DNA of 52,739 bases, taken from positions 1 through 52,739 of the forward strand of contig WBUR01000031.1 of the NCBI GenBank assembly GCA_008933615.1, read 5' to 3'. How positions within the stretch are numbered: position 1 is the first letter of the stretch; the number at the start of each line of letters is the position of its first letter. The translations under genes were made by a program, and so were the position numbers. The notes below the pieces were generated by a model. It saw nothing but the letters and a program-made list of their open reading frames with translations. It did not search any database and was not told where the DNA came from. This DNA is from a bacterium. GTDB lineage: Bacteria; CLD3; SB21. Below, one piece after another: positions 25,834-35,095 of the stretch.

Positions 25834-27369
25834 TCAAGGCTTTTGTTGATGTTCAGGCCGTAAAAGGTCATTGACTGTCTTTACCGGGTTAAATGTGATA
25901 AGCGGAACCTCCACAAAAATCGTGTTCCAATAAGCCATCGCGCCATTCCATAAGCCGGGTAGTTCCATCGCTTTAATCGGCTTTCCGTCTTTTGATTTTA
26001 TAGAAATGAAGCCGGTTTCAGGGTCAGCAAATTGTCTCAGATCAAAGTTTTCACCCTTATAATCGCGAACACCACATACCAGATCCACCGGATTGAAATG
26101 CGTAGATGATTCCATAATGCGTTTTTGTTCGTCTGACTTAACATCAATCTGCGTTTTTTCAACTATCTGTAATGAGACGGCTCCGTTTTTTTCACGTATC
26201 CAGAAAGGCCCGCCTCCGGGTTCTCCCTGGTTTTTCACCATACCGCAAATGCGGATAGGCCGATCCAATTTATCGAACAGAATTTCAGTCTGTTTAATGG
26301 CCGGCAATTTGTCAAAATTCGTAGGAAATGCAATGGACAACTTTTTTTTAGAGAAAATAAAAGCGTCGTTGATTTCAGTTTCAGATAGATTGTCTTCGGA
26401 AATTTTCTGAAGATAATGGAACACCTGATTTTGCAATTGGATGAGGTAACCGCCCAGAAGTTTTTTATACAGATAGGTTGTCTCCTTGAGACGGTCAGGT
26501 ACCACATTATCGATATTTTTGATGAAGACAATGTCGCCGTTAAGATCGTTCAGATTTTCCAACAGCGCGCCGTGTCCCGCCGGCCGGAAATAGAGATTAC
26601 CGTCCTCACTGCGAACGGGTTTATCCTGCATATCAACTGCGATAGTATCCGTAGATTTTTTTTGTTCCGAAAACGTAATCTCCAATTTGCCGTTTGTTTT
26701 TTCATAACGGGGTAATACGGATTGGATCAGCGCGTTGCATAAATCGCGATGCTCAGAGGATATGGTAAAGTGTATACGAGCGGTCTGCTGTGCATCCCTC
26801 GCATAGGAAAGCGCTTCTACTAAATGTTCCTCCAAAGCGGTTCGTGAATGATCCGGATAACGATGAAATTTGATCAGGGCTTTGGGCAACGCGCTATAAT
26901 TCGGGCCGCTTTCGGTGAGAGTTAATCGCATAATCTCGTCATAGCGTTTCTCATTGACGAGTTGTTTTAAGTTTCGAATATCTTCGTGAAAAGCAAACTT
27001 ATCGATATTCTGTATAAAATCAAGACAAGCATTGACATCCGGATCGTCCGTTGTTTCGCTTATAAGGAACTCCCGGAATTGTTCGTATTGATTGCAGACC
27101 GTGGTGAGCGAATGGAACATGCGGGTTGCGGCGCCGGAGGCAGGAACAAATTTCATGACACGGCCGCGGGATGCGGCTTGATTGAAAAGCACGATCAGCG
27201 AATCGAATTGTTGCGGATCAATCGTTAACAGCCCGTCACCCATGGTGCAAGGACGAACGAGCGTGATAAATGGAAATCCGGTCTTGAAGAATTCGATTTG
27301 GGCGAGAACTTTTTCTTTTGAAATTCCCGAGTCGGATAATTGCCGCAGATCCTGAGCAGAGAAAGTCAT
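25834..27369 (-). CDS. DUF4301 family protein
   Basis: The 511-aa product matches the DUF4301 family as remembered from Bacteroidota, with the N-terminal FVPASGAATRMFHSL segment around residue 75 and a conserved C-terminal half (FRPAGHGALLENLNDL, CGMVKNQGEPGGGPFW, NPVDLVCGVRDYKGE). The glycine/Arg-rich motifs recall nucleotidyltransferases that bind a sugar nucleotide, but this is an impression, not an assignment. No signal peptide or membrane segment is visible, so it should be cytoplasmic. It starts 4 nt after pepA and is probably co-transcribed with pepA, nrnA and the FAD oxidoreductase. Confidence 0.75.
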   Translation of the reverse strand: MTFSAQDLRQLSDSGISKEKVLAQIEFFKTGFPFITLVRPCTMGDGLLTIDPQQFDSLIVLFNQAASRGRVMKFVPASGAATRMFHSLTTVCNQYEQFREFLISETTDDPDVNACLDFIQNIDKFAFHEDIRNLKQLVNEKRYDEIMRLTLTESGPNYSALPKALIKFHRYPDHSRTALEEHLVEALSYARDAQQTARIHFTISSEHRDLCNALIQSVLPRYEKTNGKLEITFSEQKKSTDTIAVDMQDKPVRSEDGNLYFRPAGHGALLENLNDLNGDIVFIKNIDNVVPDRLKETTYLYKKLLGGYLIQLQNQVFHYLQKISEDNLSETEINDAFIFSKKKLSIAFPTNFDKLPAIKQTEILFDKLDRPIRICGMVKNQGEPGGGPFWIREKNGAVSLQIVEKTQIDVKSDEQKRIMESSTHFNPVDLVCGVRDYKGENFDLRQFADPETGFISIKSKDGKPIKAMELPGLWNGAMAYWNTIFVEVPLITFNPVKTVNDLLRPEHQQKP

Positions 27370-27373
27370 GGAG

Positions 27374-28876
27374 TTACCATTTTCGTAAAGCTTCGACCAA
27401 AAGCCTTACACCAAATCCTGTCGAAGAGACGCGCGCCGTGTAGGGAAGTTCTTCTTCGCTGTTGGCTGTCCCGGCAATATCCAGATGCACCCATGGATAA
27501 TCGCCGACAAAGTGCTTCAAAAAAGCCGCCGCGGTGATGGCGCCTGCAGGGCGGCCGCCAACATTTTTTATGTCTGCTATATGGCTTTTGACCTGTTTGT
27601 CAAATTCTTTCCACATCGGAAGTTCCCAGACCTTTTCAGACGTAAATTTGGAGGCATCCATAAGCCGGCTCTTTATATTGGCGTCGTTCCCCATCATGCC
27701 CGCACCTGCATAGCCGAGTGCAATCACGCAGTGTCCGGTTAATGTCGCAAGGTCTATGATCGCTTCCGGTTTGTATTTTTGTGCATAGGCAAGCGCGTCG
27801 GCCAGGATCAGGCGCCCTTCGGCATCGGTGTTTAAAACTTCAACCGTCTTGCCCGAATACATCGTCAACACATCGCCCGGTTTGAATGCTTTACTGCCGA
27901 GAAGATTTTCCGATGAAGGAACGATGCCAACGACGTGCAGAGGCAGTTTCAGATGCGCAATGGCCTGTATGGCGCCAATCACCGCTGCACCGCCGCACAT
28001 ATCAAATTTCATTCGGTCCATATCTGCAGCGGGTTTGATGGATATGCCGCCCGCGTCAAAAGTTAGCCCTTTTCCAACCAGTACGATCGGTTTTTTATTT
28101 TTAGCTTTAGTGCCGGCGTATTCCATGATAATCATACGTGGCGGCTCGCTGCTTCCCTGCGCCACGCCGAGTATTCCGCCCATCTTAAGCAAGGCTAATT
28201 TCTTTTCATCAAAGATCTGAATCTTAATTTTATTTTTTCTGCACATTTGCGCGGTACGAATTGCCAGCTCCCTTGGCGTTAGTTCATTACCCGGAGCATT
28301 CGCCAGATCGCGGGTGAAACTCACCGCATCGCAGATAACCGTTGCAGCGCGAACGCCCTGATGAACTCGTTCGCTTGGCGATACGTAGGTAATAAGTGTT
28401 AATTCCTCCAGCCGGCTTAATTTTGCTTTTTTGTCAGTCTGGTGTTTATCATAACGGTAATCGGCAAGCAGAGCGCCTTCTACCACCGCCTGTGCGAGAC
28501 CCGATTCGTCAAACTGTTCAGAAACCAGATGCGACGGGAATATCAATGATATCTTTTCAATCCCGATGGCATTTGCCGTCTTCACCGCTTTGGCTGCGGA
28601 TTTTCTGAAAGTATCCCATTCAAGGTCTTTGGTTTCGCCTAATCCGACCAAGGCGATTCTCTTGCTTTTAGTTTTGTTATTGCCGTGTAAGACGTAGATC
28701 GATTCCTCTTCGGCGCCGAATTCCTTACTTTTCATTAGGTCTTTAAATAACGTACCGAAGATCTCATCGAGTTCATTTAACCAAGGGTTTGTTTCATCAT
28801 TTTTTGTTAAGAAGACGCACGTCAGTTCCGATTTCCAAAGCTTGAGTTTGGAGTGTTTAGCATGAATAACCATCAT
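27374..28876 (-). CDS. pepA: leucyl aminopeptidase (M17)
   Basis: Cytosolic M17 enzymes release N-terminal amino acids from peptides using two metal ions in a hexamer. The 500-aa product has an N-terminal macro-like domain (to about residue 170) and the catalytic domain with VGKGLTFDAGGISIKPA (metal-binding Lys and Asp), MKFDMCGGAAV and the family signature NTDAEGRLILADAL. AAGG-type ribosome-binding site AAAGGA is 5-6 nt upstream of the paired ATG at 28876. It follows nrnA after 55 nt and precedes the DUF4301 gene by 4 nt. Length is normal. Confidence 0.94.
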   Translation of the reverse strand: MMVIHAKHSKLKLWKSELTCVFLTKNDETNPWLNELDEIFGTLFKDLMKSKEFGAEEESIYVLHGNNKTKSKRIALVGLGETKDLEWDTFRKSAAKAVKTANAIGIEKISLIFPSHLVSEQFDESGLAQAVVEGALLADYRYDKHQTDKKAKLSRLEELTLITYVSPSERVHQGVRAATVICDAVSFTRDLANAPGNELTPRELAIRTAQMCRKNKIKIQIFDEKKLALLKMGGILGVAQGSSEPPRMIIMEYAGTKAKNKKPIVLVGKGLTFDAGGISIKPAADMDRMKFDMCGGAAVIGAIQAIAHLKLPLHVVGIVPSSENLLGSKAFKPGDVLTMYSGKTVEVLNTDAEGRLILADALAYAQKYKPEAIIDLATLTGHCVIALGYAGAGMMGNDANIKSRLMDASKFTSEKVWELPMWKEFDKQVKSHIADIKNVGGRPAGAITAAAFLKHFVGDYPWVHLDIAGTANSEEELPYTARVSSTGFGVRLLVEALRKW

Positions 28877-28931
28877 TCAATTCCTTTAAGGTGAATTTCG
28901 GTGGGCAAATAGACAGCAGAGAATATATGAA

Positions 28932-29921
28932 CTACTTGGCGTACTTAGCCGAGTAATATTTTTTTACTTTGTCTACCATATCGGCCATGGTCGGTTCAAA
29001 CGGGGTCTTCAGCGTAATGCCGGACGCATTCTTGTGTCCGCCTCCGCCGAATTGTTTAGCGAATGACTGAACATCTACATTTCCTTTGGATCGTAGACTA
29101 ACCTTTGTGAAACCTTCCGGGGTTTCGTAGAACAGGATTCCAAGGTTGGATTTTTCGATTTTAAGTGTATAGTCGACAAATCCTTCGGTGTCACTGCGCT
29201 GGGCGGTGGTTTCGCTAAAATCCGAAGATTTCAGGTAGGTCCAATTAATGCCGCCGTCGCATTCCGGCTTGATATGGGCTAACGCCCGGCCTAATAATTT
29301 CATAACGCCGCTGTTGCCTTGCTCGAAAACTTCCGCGTAGATGTCATTCGGTTTAACGCCTAATTTCATCAGTTCCGCCGCAATGAGATGCGTGGCGGGC
29401 CGGGTGGCGTTAAAACGGAAATTGCCCGTATCGGTGATGAGCGCTGTGTAGAGGGCTTGTGCGATTTTCAAATTAGGTTTGCCCTTGAAATGTTTGATGA
29501 AATTGTATATCAACTCAGCAGTTGCCGGTGATTTTTCGTCAACGCAATTAAGGTGTCCCAAGCCGTCATTATCTAAATGATGATCGATGCAAATGCGTTT
29601 AGCCGGCGAGGCCATAACGGCCTGCTGCATGCGGTCGAGGCGTTTAGAAACGCTAATGTCCAGGACCATGATCACGTCTGCCTTTTTGATCACGGAATCA
29701 TGTTTTTTGGGATCGTAGGTTTCGATTTCGTTTTTTGTATTCAGAAAACGATATTGTTTTGGAACCGGGCTTGTATTGATAATGCGTGGTTTCTTCTTCA
29801 TCATCTTCAAAAATGTATACATCGCAACTTCACTGCCAAGACCGTCCCCGTCGGGATTGAGGTGTGTGGTCAAAACAAAACTCTTAGATGTTTTTACCAA
29901 TCGCTCGATCTTTTTGAACAT
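28932..29921 (-). CDS. nrnA: DHH/DHHA1 phosphoesterase, NrnA-like
   Basis: NrnA-type enzymes degrade short oligoribonucleotides and 3'-phosphoadenosine 5'-phosphate, and relatives hydrolyse c-di-AMP or pApA. The 329-aa product has the DHH motifs LTTHLNPDGDGLGSE, DHHLDNDG and the later NPDGDGLG-like metal sites, ending with the DHHA1 signature GGGGHKNASG near residue 300. The frame opens with TTG at 29930, but AAGGA is only 1 nt from that codon and 10 nt from the ATG at 29921, so the ATG was taken. It sits between the FAD oxidoreductase and pepA. Because cdaA is in the same window, a role in c-di-AMP turnover is plausible but not shown. Confidence 0.87.
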   Translation of the reverse strand: MFKKIERLVKTSKSFVLTTHLNPDGDGLGSEVAMYTFLKMMKKKPRIINTSPVPKQYRFLNTKNEIETYDPKKHDSVIKKADVIMVLDISVSKRLDRMQQAVMASPAKRICIDHHLDNDGLGHLNCVDEKSPATAELIYNFIKHFKGKPNLKIAQALYTALITDTGNFRFNATRPATHLIAAELMKLGVKPNDIYAEVFEQGNSGVMKLLGRALAHIKPECDGGINWTYLKSSDFSETTAQRSDTEGFVDYTLKIEKSNLGILFYETPEGFTKVSLRSKGNVDVQSFAKQFGGGGHKNASGITLKTPFEPTMADMVDKVKKYYSAKYAK

Positions 29922-29951
29922 ATGACTCAAGTCCTTCTGTTTGTTCAGAAT

Positions 29952-31109
29952 TTAAATTACATTTTTTTCCACGGTCAGATCGCCTTCGGCAAATCGGGAA
30001 AAACGCACAGGGTGGAGATCAAATGTCTCTGATTTGCCTTTGACAATGAGTTCTGCGGCAGCCTGACCGGCTGCGGGAGCGTGCATAAGGCCATGGCCGC
30101 TGAATCCGCCAGCAATGATAAAATTGTTATAATTGGGGACACGGTCTAAAATACTGTGATGATCGGGCGTGGTCTCGTATAATCCCGCCCACGTACCCGG
30201 ATATTTAGTTTTGATCTCGGCGTTTTCCAAGTAGGGCATGACTTCGAGCGCGGTCATGAGCATAGTATCGAGAAATTCATTATCAATCGTTTCATCGTAT
30301 CCCGGCTTTTCATTGTTATTAGCTAAACCGATCAAAAGACCGTTGCCTTCCTTATGCATATACATTCCTGTCGTGACGTCCACTACCATTGGGAATGCAT
30401 CGGACATAAAATCCAACGCGCCCGTCGTGGTAATCATGCGCCGCAACGGCTCAATTGGAATTTCTACGTCGACGAAAGCGCCGATTTCTTTTGCAAAGGG
30501 CCCTGCCGCATTTACAACATAGTCGCAGGCAATTGCGCCTTGCGGGGTAACGACGTGTGTGATCTTTCCGTCTGATCCTTTGAGTCCTGTGCACGGCATG
30601 TCGGTCTCAAATTCAATATTCATTTTCCGTGATTTTTTGAAATAAGCGTCTACCATCATGTACGGGTCAACCAGGCCGTCTTTCGCCCCAAAAGTTCCGC
30701 CTAAGACTTTTTCCAATCCGTAATTCGGAGCCAATTTTGAAATTTCGTCTTTGCTCACAAAACGAACGTCAACACCGTATTTTTTCTGTATTTCCATATT
30801 TCTCAAATACTGTGCCTTTTGCTCCTCTGTTTTTACAACAAAAAGGTAGCCGCATTGGACGAATTGTATACCGTATTCTGCGTCCAGTTTTTCAAACTCA
30901 TGGATGCTATAATGACTCATGTGAATATTGATCGGAGTGGAAAATTGAGCACGCACTCCACCCGCGCATTTTGCAGTGGCGCCCGTTCCGATCATTTTTT
31001 CTTTTTCAATGACCAATACATTAGTGCAACCCATGTCGCCTAAGTGACTCGCCACGCTGACCCCGATGCATCCTGCGCCTATGACAACCACATCATATTT
31101 CGACTTCAT
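29952..31109 (-). CDS. FAD-dependent oxidoreductase, DAO family
   Basis: The 385-aa product belongs to the D-amino acid oxidase/sarcosine oxidase-beta group, which oxidises amine substrates. It starts with the Rossmann dinucleotide-binding motif VVVIGAGCIGVSVASHLG, followed by GTGATAKCAGGVR, a central substrate domain and a C-terminal FAD contact IAGGFSGHGLMHAPAAG. The frame is open for another 56 codons upstream, but AGGAT lies 6 nt before the ATG at 31109 and the Rossmann strand starts right after it. Substrate is unknown; sarcosine, proline or glycine oxidases are the closest in pattern. It heads the run nrnA-pepA-DUF4301. Confidence 0.85.
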   Translation of the reverse strand: MKSKYDVVVIGAGCIGVSVASHLGDMGCTNVLVIEKEKMIGTGATAKCAGGVRAQFSTPINIHMSHYSIHEFEKLDAEYGIQFVQCGYLFVVKTEEQKAQYLRNMEIQKKYGVDVRFVSKDEISKLAPNYGLEKVLGGTFGAKDGLVDPYMMVDAYFKKSRKMNIEFETDMPCTGLKGSDGKITHVVTPQGAIACDYVVNAAGPFAKEIGAFVDVEIPIEPLRRMITTTGALDFMSDAFPMVVDVTTGMYMHKEGNGLLIGLANNNEKPGYDETIDNEFLDTMLMTALEVMPYLENAEIKTKYPGTWAGLYETTPDHHSILDRVPNYNNFIIAGGFSGHGLMHAPAAGQAAAELIVKGKSETFDLHPVRFSRFAEGDLTVEKNVI

Positions 31110-31515
31110 TTCAAATCCTGTAAGTAGTTTAAATTGAACAGTTAAAGTTGTGAGTTGCTCGATTTGGCCTATTCTAAGTTTGAGACAGCAGCGGCGCCGT
31201 TGTGTGCTGTAGAACTCTAAACGAGCGCTTGTCATAGAATAGGTTAAAATAAAGCCTACTCGTGAAACCAATAGCAATAAAATTTAGTTAACAACGGGGT
31301 GAAATGCAACCCTTTTATATTATTAGCTTACGAAGGAAATTTCGGGTGAACCGGGTCGGATTGAGTAACAAATGTTTGTGATTTTGTCGAAATTATGTTA
31401 CTTTAGCAACAATTGATGTCGAATCCGGTGCGAAAATGGGTAAGTGCAAAACGACCATGATTAGTTATCAAAGATATTTATAAATCACTTTATCAATCTT
31501 ATTAAGAGGTATTCG
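31110..31515. other. divergent intergenic region, FAD oxidoreductase / csgG-like
   Basis: About 400 nt without a supported gene. It holds the csgG-like promoter at 31375-31403 and, on minus, a possible TTGCAT-N17-TAAATT pair for the oxidoreductase. A small GGGT/ACCC hairpin near 31298-31316 is the only other structure noticed. An open frame upstream of the oxidoreductase lacks a ribosome-binding site and was not accepted. Confidence 0.5.
31375..31403 (+). promoter_or_regulatory. candidate promoter of the csgG-like gene
   Basis: TTGTGA (31375-31380), a 17-nt spacer and TACTTT (31398-31403). The -10 hexamer is identical to that of dxs. The leader to the ATG is about 105 nt and ends with AAGAGG 6 nt before the start. 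Confidence 0.5.
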
Positions 31516-32571
31516 ATGAAAAAGTTCAGTATTCTTATTTTGCTTTTTTGCAGTGTGGGTGTTTTTGCACAATCGAAGAATGAAAATAGCGCCGTCGCAG
31601 TCCTGGAATTCCAAAAAACAGGAGCGATTACCAGTGACGATGTTCAAACATTGACTAATCGTTTTCGCGCCATGCTGTTTCAGACAAAGACATTCAATGT
31701 CGTAGAACGCCAGAAAATGAAGGAAATTCTTAAAGAGCAGGAATTTATTCTGTCGGACGAGTGCAGTACGAATGAATGCGCAGTTCAGGTTGGCCAATTG
31801 CTCGGCGTGGAATACATGATTGCCGGCGACATCGGCCTGATAGGCGACACGTATACGATCGACCTGAGGATGATCGAAGTAAGAACGGGTCAGCTTGTGC
31901 AAACTCATAGCAAAGATTATGACGGTAAAATAGCCGGATTGCTGGAGATCATGAAACAAATTGCCAACTCCTTTTCTCAGTTTAAAAAAGACGCAGCTAA
32001 AATGAAATCAGATGAACAAAAATCGGCCGTATCATCCGTTACAACCGAAAAGGATAAACAAGAGGTCAAAACGGAAATAAAAACAGAATCCGGTTCGAAT
32101 GCATCAAAAAGTACATCGAAAAATTTTGCTTTCAGACTTTTGTTCGGCAGTGCGAATCCAACCGGCAAATTTAAAAGTGATTGGGAAGAAAAGGCCGGAT
32201 CTAATTTCATGATCAGCTGCAGTTATTATTTTACACCTAAAGTTCAATTAGGAATTGATTTTGGAGCTCAATCTTTTAAGAACGGTGTTAAAACGGTTCC
32301 GCTCATGATCACAGGCCGGTATTACACTATATCCCGAAAATTTACGAATTACGTGTCTCTGGGTTTAGGTACCGCAAAATTTACAGAAGACGGTTACGGC
32401 AAAAATTTTATTTCAGGTAAAATAGGAACGGGTATTGGTTATAAAATCACTAAAAAACTCAGCGCGGAGATGTCGTTGGATTTTATGAGCCTTGGCTCAA
32501 AAGATGAATTTGGATACAACACTACTTCCACGCAATTTGGTTTAGGACTCAATTACAATCTGGCATTCTAA
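31516..32571 (+). CDS. CsgG/LpoB-like domain fused to an outer-membrane beta-barrel
   Basis: The 351-aa product has a signal peptide ending VFA with Gln19 next. Residues of about 25-155 match the CsgG/curli-assembly or LpoB-type fold (AVLEFQ, VVERQKMKEILKEQE, LLGVEYMIAGDIG, VRTGQLV). A Lys/Glu/Ser-rich linker follows (about 158-203), then a C-terminal region of alternating beta strands with aromatic ends and a final NYNLAF, typical of a small OmpW/OprF-sized barrel. Unlike CsgG it has no lipobox. It may link a periplasmic assembly domain to the outer membrane. An M28-PDZ lipoprotein gene follows after 24 nt. Confidence 0.72.
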   Translation: MKKFSILILLFCSVGVFAQSKNENSAVAVLEFQKTGAITSDDVQTLTNRFRAMLFQTKTFNVVERQKMKEILKEQEFILSDECSTNECAVQVGQLLGVEYMIAGDIGLIGDTYTIDLRMIEVRTGQLVQTHSKDYDGKIAGLLEIMKQIANSFSQFKKDAAKMKSDEQKSAVSSVTTEKDKQEVKTEIKTESGSNASKSTSKNFAFRLLFGSANPTGKFKSDWEEKAGSNFMISCSYYFTPKVQLGIDFGAQSFKNGVKTVPLMITGRYYTISRKFTNYVSLGLGTAKFTEDGYGKNFISGKIGTGIGYKITKKLSAEMSLDFMSLGSKDEFGYNTTSTQFGLGLNYNLAF

Positions 32572-32595
32572 TTTAAAAAACTAACCGGAGTTATC

Positions 32596-34380
32596 ATGTT
32601 ACAAAGTCGTTTTCTGATTCTGGCGGCTGTTTTAGCGCTTTCGTGTAATACGAAACGAAACGAGTTTTCAAATCCGGAAATCACGCAGGCGGAAATCAAA
32701 TATCATGTGGAGTTTCTTGCTTCGGATTCGCTTAGGGGAAGGGCCTCGGGAGCAGAAGGCAACAATATTGCCGCAAAACATTTAGCCGACGAATTCAAAA
32801 ACTACGGTTTAAAACCCGCAGGCGATGATAACAAATATTTTCAATCGTTTGAAATTGTAACCGGGTTAAAAGCCGGTGAAAAGAATGAAGTGTCGTTTGG
32901 AAACAAGAAATTTGAATTAGAAAAGCATTTCCGTCCTCTGGCGTTTTCTGCAGATACCGGTTCGGAAGGCCAACTTGTTTTTGCAGGCTATGGTATTTCA
33001 TCTTCGGATACGAAGTATGATGACTTTGAAAAAGTTACGGTAAAAGATAAAATTGTTTTGATTTTTCGGTATACGCCCGAAGGCGATAATCCGCACAGTC
33101 ATTTTAACAATCATGCGCCCCTTAGGAAAAAAGTAGGTCTGGCTGCGGAAAAAGGAGCCAAGGGCGTTTTGGTCGTCACCGGTTTCGAAGACGGTGAGGA
33201 CGATTTGATCAGACTTCAATACGAAATCGGCCATGGAAATTATGGAATTCCTGCAATGAGTATTAGCCGTGAGGCGGCTATGGAAATTTTGGGCTATTCA
33301 GAGCCGCAATTTCGCGATCTACAAAGGAATATTAACAATTCAAAGAAACCGAATTCATTTGAAACCGCATCAACCGTCAAATTGAGTTCGGAAGTGCTAG
33401 TAGAGCGTTCACAAACTCAAAATGTGGCAGGCTGGCTTGAAGGAACGGATCCGGAATTGAAAAAGGAATACGTAATTATCGGAGCTCATTTTGATCATCT
33501 GGGGATGGGCGGAAGCAATTCGATGTATCGGGGTGAGCCTGCAATTCATAACGGAGCCGATGATAATGCGTCTGGAACTACAGCCTTATTGGAATTAGCG
33601 CAAAAATTGTCTACTCAAAAATTGAGGCGCAGTTTGCTTTTTATAGGTTTTACAGGCGAGGAAATGGGACTGATCGGATCAAAATATTTTGCCGAACATC
33701 CGACGACTGATTTGACGCAAGCGGTGACGATGTTTAATTTTGACATGGTCGGCCGTCTTAAGGAAAATCAATTGATCATTCACGGAATGGGAACGTCACC
33801 CCATTTTACGCAAATGATAAACGATCAAAACAAGACATATAATTTTGCTTTAACATTGAAACAGGACGGAAACGGACCAAGCGATTTTGCTACGTTCTAT
33901 CAGAAAGACATGCCTGTCATTGCTTATTTTACAAATCTGCATGCGGATTATCATAAACCGTCGGATGATGCAGATAAAATTAATCTTGAGGGCGAAGAGC
34001 GCATTATAAAAATGGCTTTCGAGACCATTGTTGCGATCGCCAATGCCGACAAGCGCCCGGAGTTTACGAAAGTTAAAGGTGAATCTGAAAGACCCATGAC
34101 GGGTTTTCGCGCTACGCTTGGCATCGTACCGAATTATGCGGACGATACAGAAGGGCTGAAGATAGATGATGTGAACCCCGGACAGGCCGGGGACCATGCC
34201 GGAATCAAGAAAGGCGATATTTTGGTCAAATTTGGACCGAAAACTATCAAAAATGTTTACGATTATACGTATGCTCTTGGGGAACACAAAGCCGGCGACA
34301 AAGTTGATATTATCGTACAACGTGGCGGTAAGGAAATCAAATTGCAGGCCGTTTTGCAGAAATCCAAGAGACAAAACTGA
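32596..34380 (+). CDS. M28 peptidase lipoprotein with PA and PDZ domains
   Basis: The 594-aa product has a lipobox signal (LALSC, Cys17). A PA-type insert comes next (about 110-230, GQLVFAGYGIS to GNYGIPAMSIS). The M28 metallopeptidase domain contains IIGAHFDHLG, HNGADDNASGT, GFTGEEMGLIGS and HADYHKPSDDADKI, supplying the expected zinc ligands. The C-terminal 90 residues are a PDZ domain (DDVNPGQAGDHAGIKKGDILVKFG). It is likely an envelope-anchored aminopeptidase acting on peptides outside the cytoplasm. It lies 24 nt downstream of the csgG-like gene. The strict HFDH/GADDNASG motifs distinguish it from the glutaminyl cyclase-like M28 protein at 22098. Confidence 0.88.
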   Translation: MLQSRFLILAAVLALSCNTKRNEFSNPEITQAEIKYHVEFLASDSLRGRASGAEGNNIAAKHLADEFKNYGLKPAGDDNKYFQSFEIVTGLKAGEKNEVSFGNKKFELEKHFRPLAFSADTGSEGQLVFAGYGISSSDTKYDDFEKVTVKDKIVLIFRYTPEGDNPHSHFNNHAPLRKKVGLAAEKGAKGVLVVTGFEDGEDDLIRLQYEIGHGNYGIPAMSISREAAMEILGYSEPQFRDLQRNINNSKKPNSFETASTVKLSSEVLVERSQTQNVAGWLEGTDPELKKEYVIIGAHFDHLGMGGSNSMYRGEPAIHNGADDNASGTTALLELAQKLSTQKLRRSLLFIGFTGEEMGLIGSKYFAEHPTTDLTQAVTMFNFDMVGRLKENQLIIHGMGTSPHFTQMINDQNKTYNFALTLKQDGNGPSDFATFYQKDMPVIAYFTNLHADYHKPSDDADKINLEGEERIIKMAFETIVAIANADKRPEFTKVKGESERPMTGFRATLGIVPNYADDTEGLKIDDVNPGQAGDHAGIKKGDILVKFGPKTIKNVYDYTYALGEHKAGDKVDIIVQRGGKEIKLQAVLQKSKRQN

Positions 34381-34465
34381 AGCATACGCGCCTTCAAAAA
34401 GGCATAAAGAAGATACAAAGTATCATTCTAGTTTCATTATTTGAAGATATTTGTTCTTTGAAAAA

Positions 34466-34916
34466 GCAGACAGATAATCGTCTTGTTCCGACTAGTCGGA
34501 GCAAGAAGGAAAGTCCGAACTCCGCAAGGCAAGGCGCCGTCAGAGTTCCGACCGATCGGGGCAATGACGGGTATTTATCCTGTAAGGGGTAGATAACGGA
34601 AAGTGGAACAGAAAAGATACCGTCCCGCATTCTGCGGGATAAGGGTGAAATCGTGCGGTAAGAGCGCACGCGCTGCGGCAGTAATGCTGCTTTATGCTAA
34701 ACCCCGCCTGGAGCAAGATCAAATAAGAAGGTGTGTGCGCCTGGAGCGCATATAGAGCCGCCTGCTCGATTCGAAAGAGCATCTTCGGGTAGATCGCATG
34801 CGTTTCGGAATTAGATCTTCGGATTTAATTTCAGATCGGCATCCGCTTTTGGCGGAAGATAAATGATTATCACCGGCCTCCGGTCGGAACAGAATTCGGC
34901 TTACCGTCTGCTTTTT
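34466..34916 (+). ncRNA. rnpB: RNase P RNA, bacterial type A
   Basis: This is the catalytic RNA that trims tRNA 5' ends. Conserved blocks occur in order: AGGAAAGTCCGAACTCC near 34506, GATAACGGAAAGTGGAACAG near 34590, GGTAAGAGCGCACG near 34657 (P-specificity region), AACCCCGCCTGGAGCAAG near 34700 and AGAATTCGGCTTACCG near 34891. The P1 stem is closed by GCAGAC (34466-34471) and GTCTGC (34906-34911), followed by six T that can act as terminator. No protein frame is convincing across the region. It lies between the M28-PDZ gene and recJ. Confidence 0.93.
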
Positions 34917-35095
34917 TATTTTATATAAAATAAGTCTTTATAAATATTTGCGGAATGTTTTTGCTTTTAACATAACAATAATATATATTCTGCCCGTTCG
35001 TAAGCGGTCACGAATTAAAACCCTTAGGATAATTTATTCACACCATACTATGAATTTTAAAGAACTAAATATTAATATAAACTCCAAGCTACCTT

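Noticed and set aside
31110-31277. 56-codon N-terminal extension of the FAD oxidoreductase
   Set aside because: The ribosome-binding site and the Rossmann motif both fit the ATG at 31109; the extension has no family match.
34540-34782. ORFs on minus across rnpB
   Set aside because: They lie wholly within the conserved RNase P RNA and have no protein-like composition.
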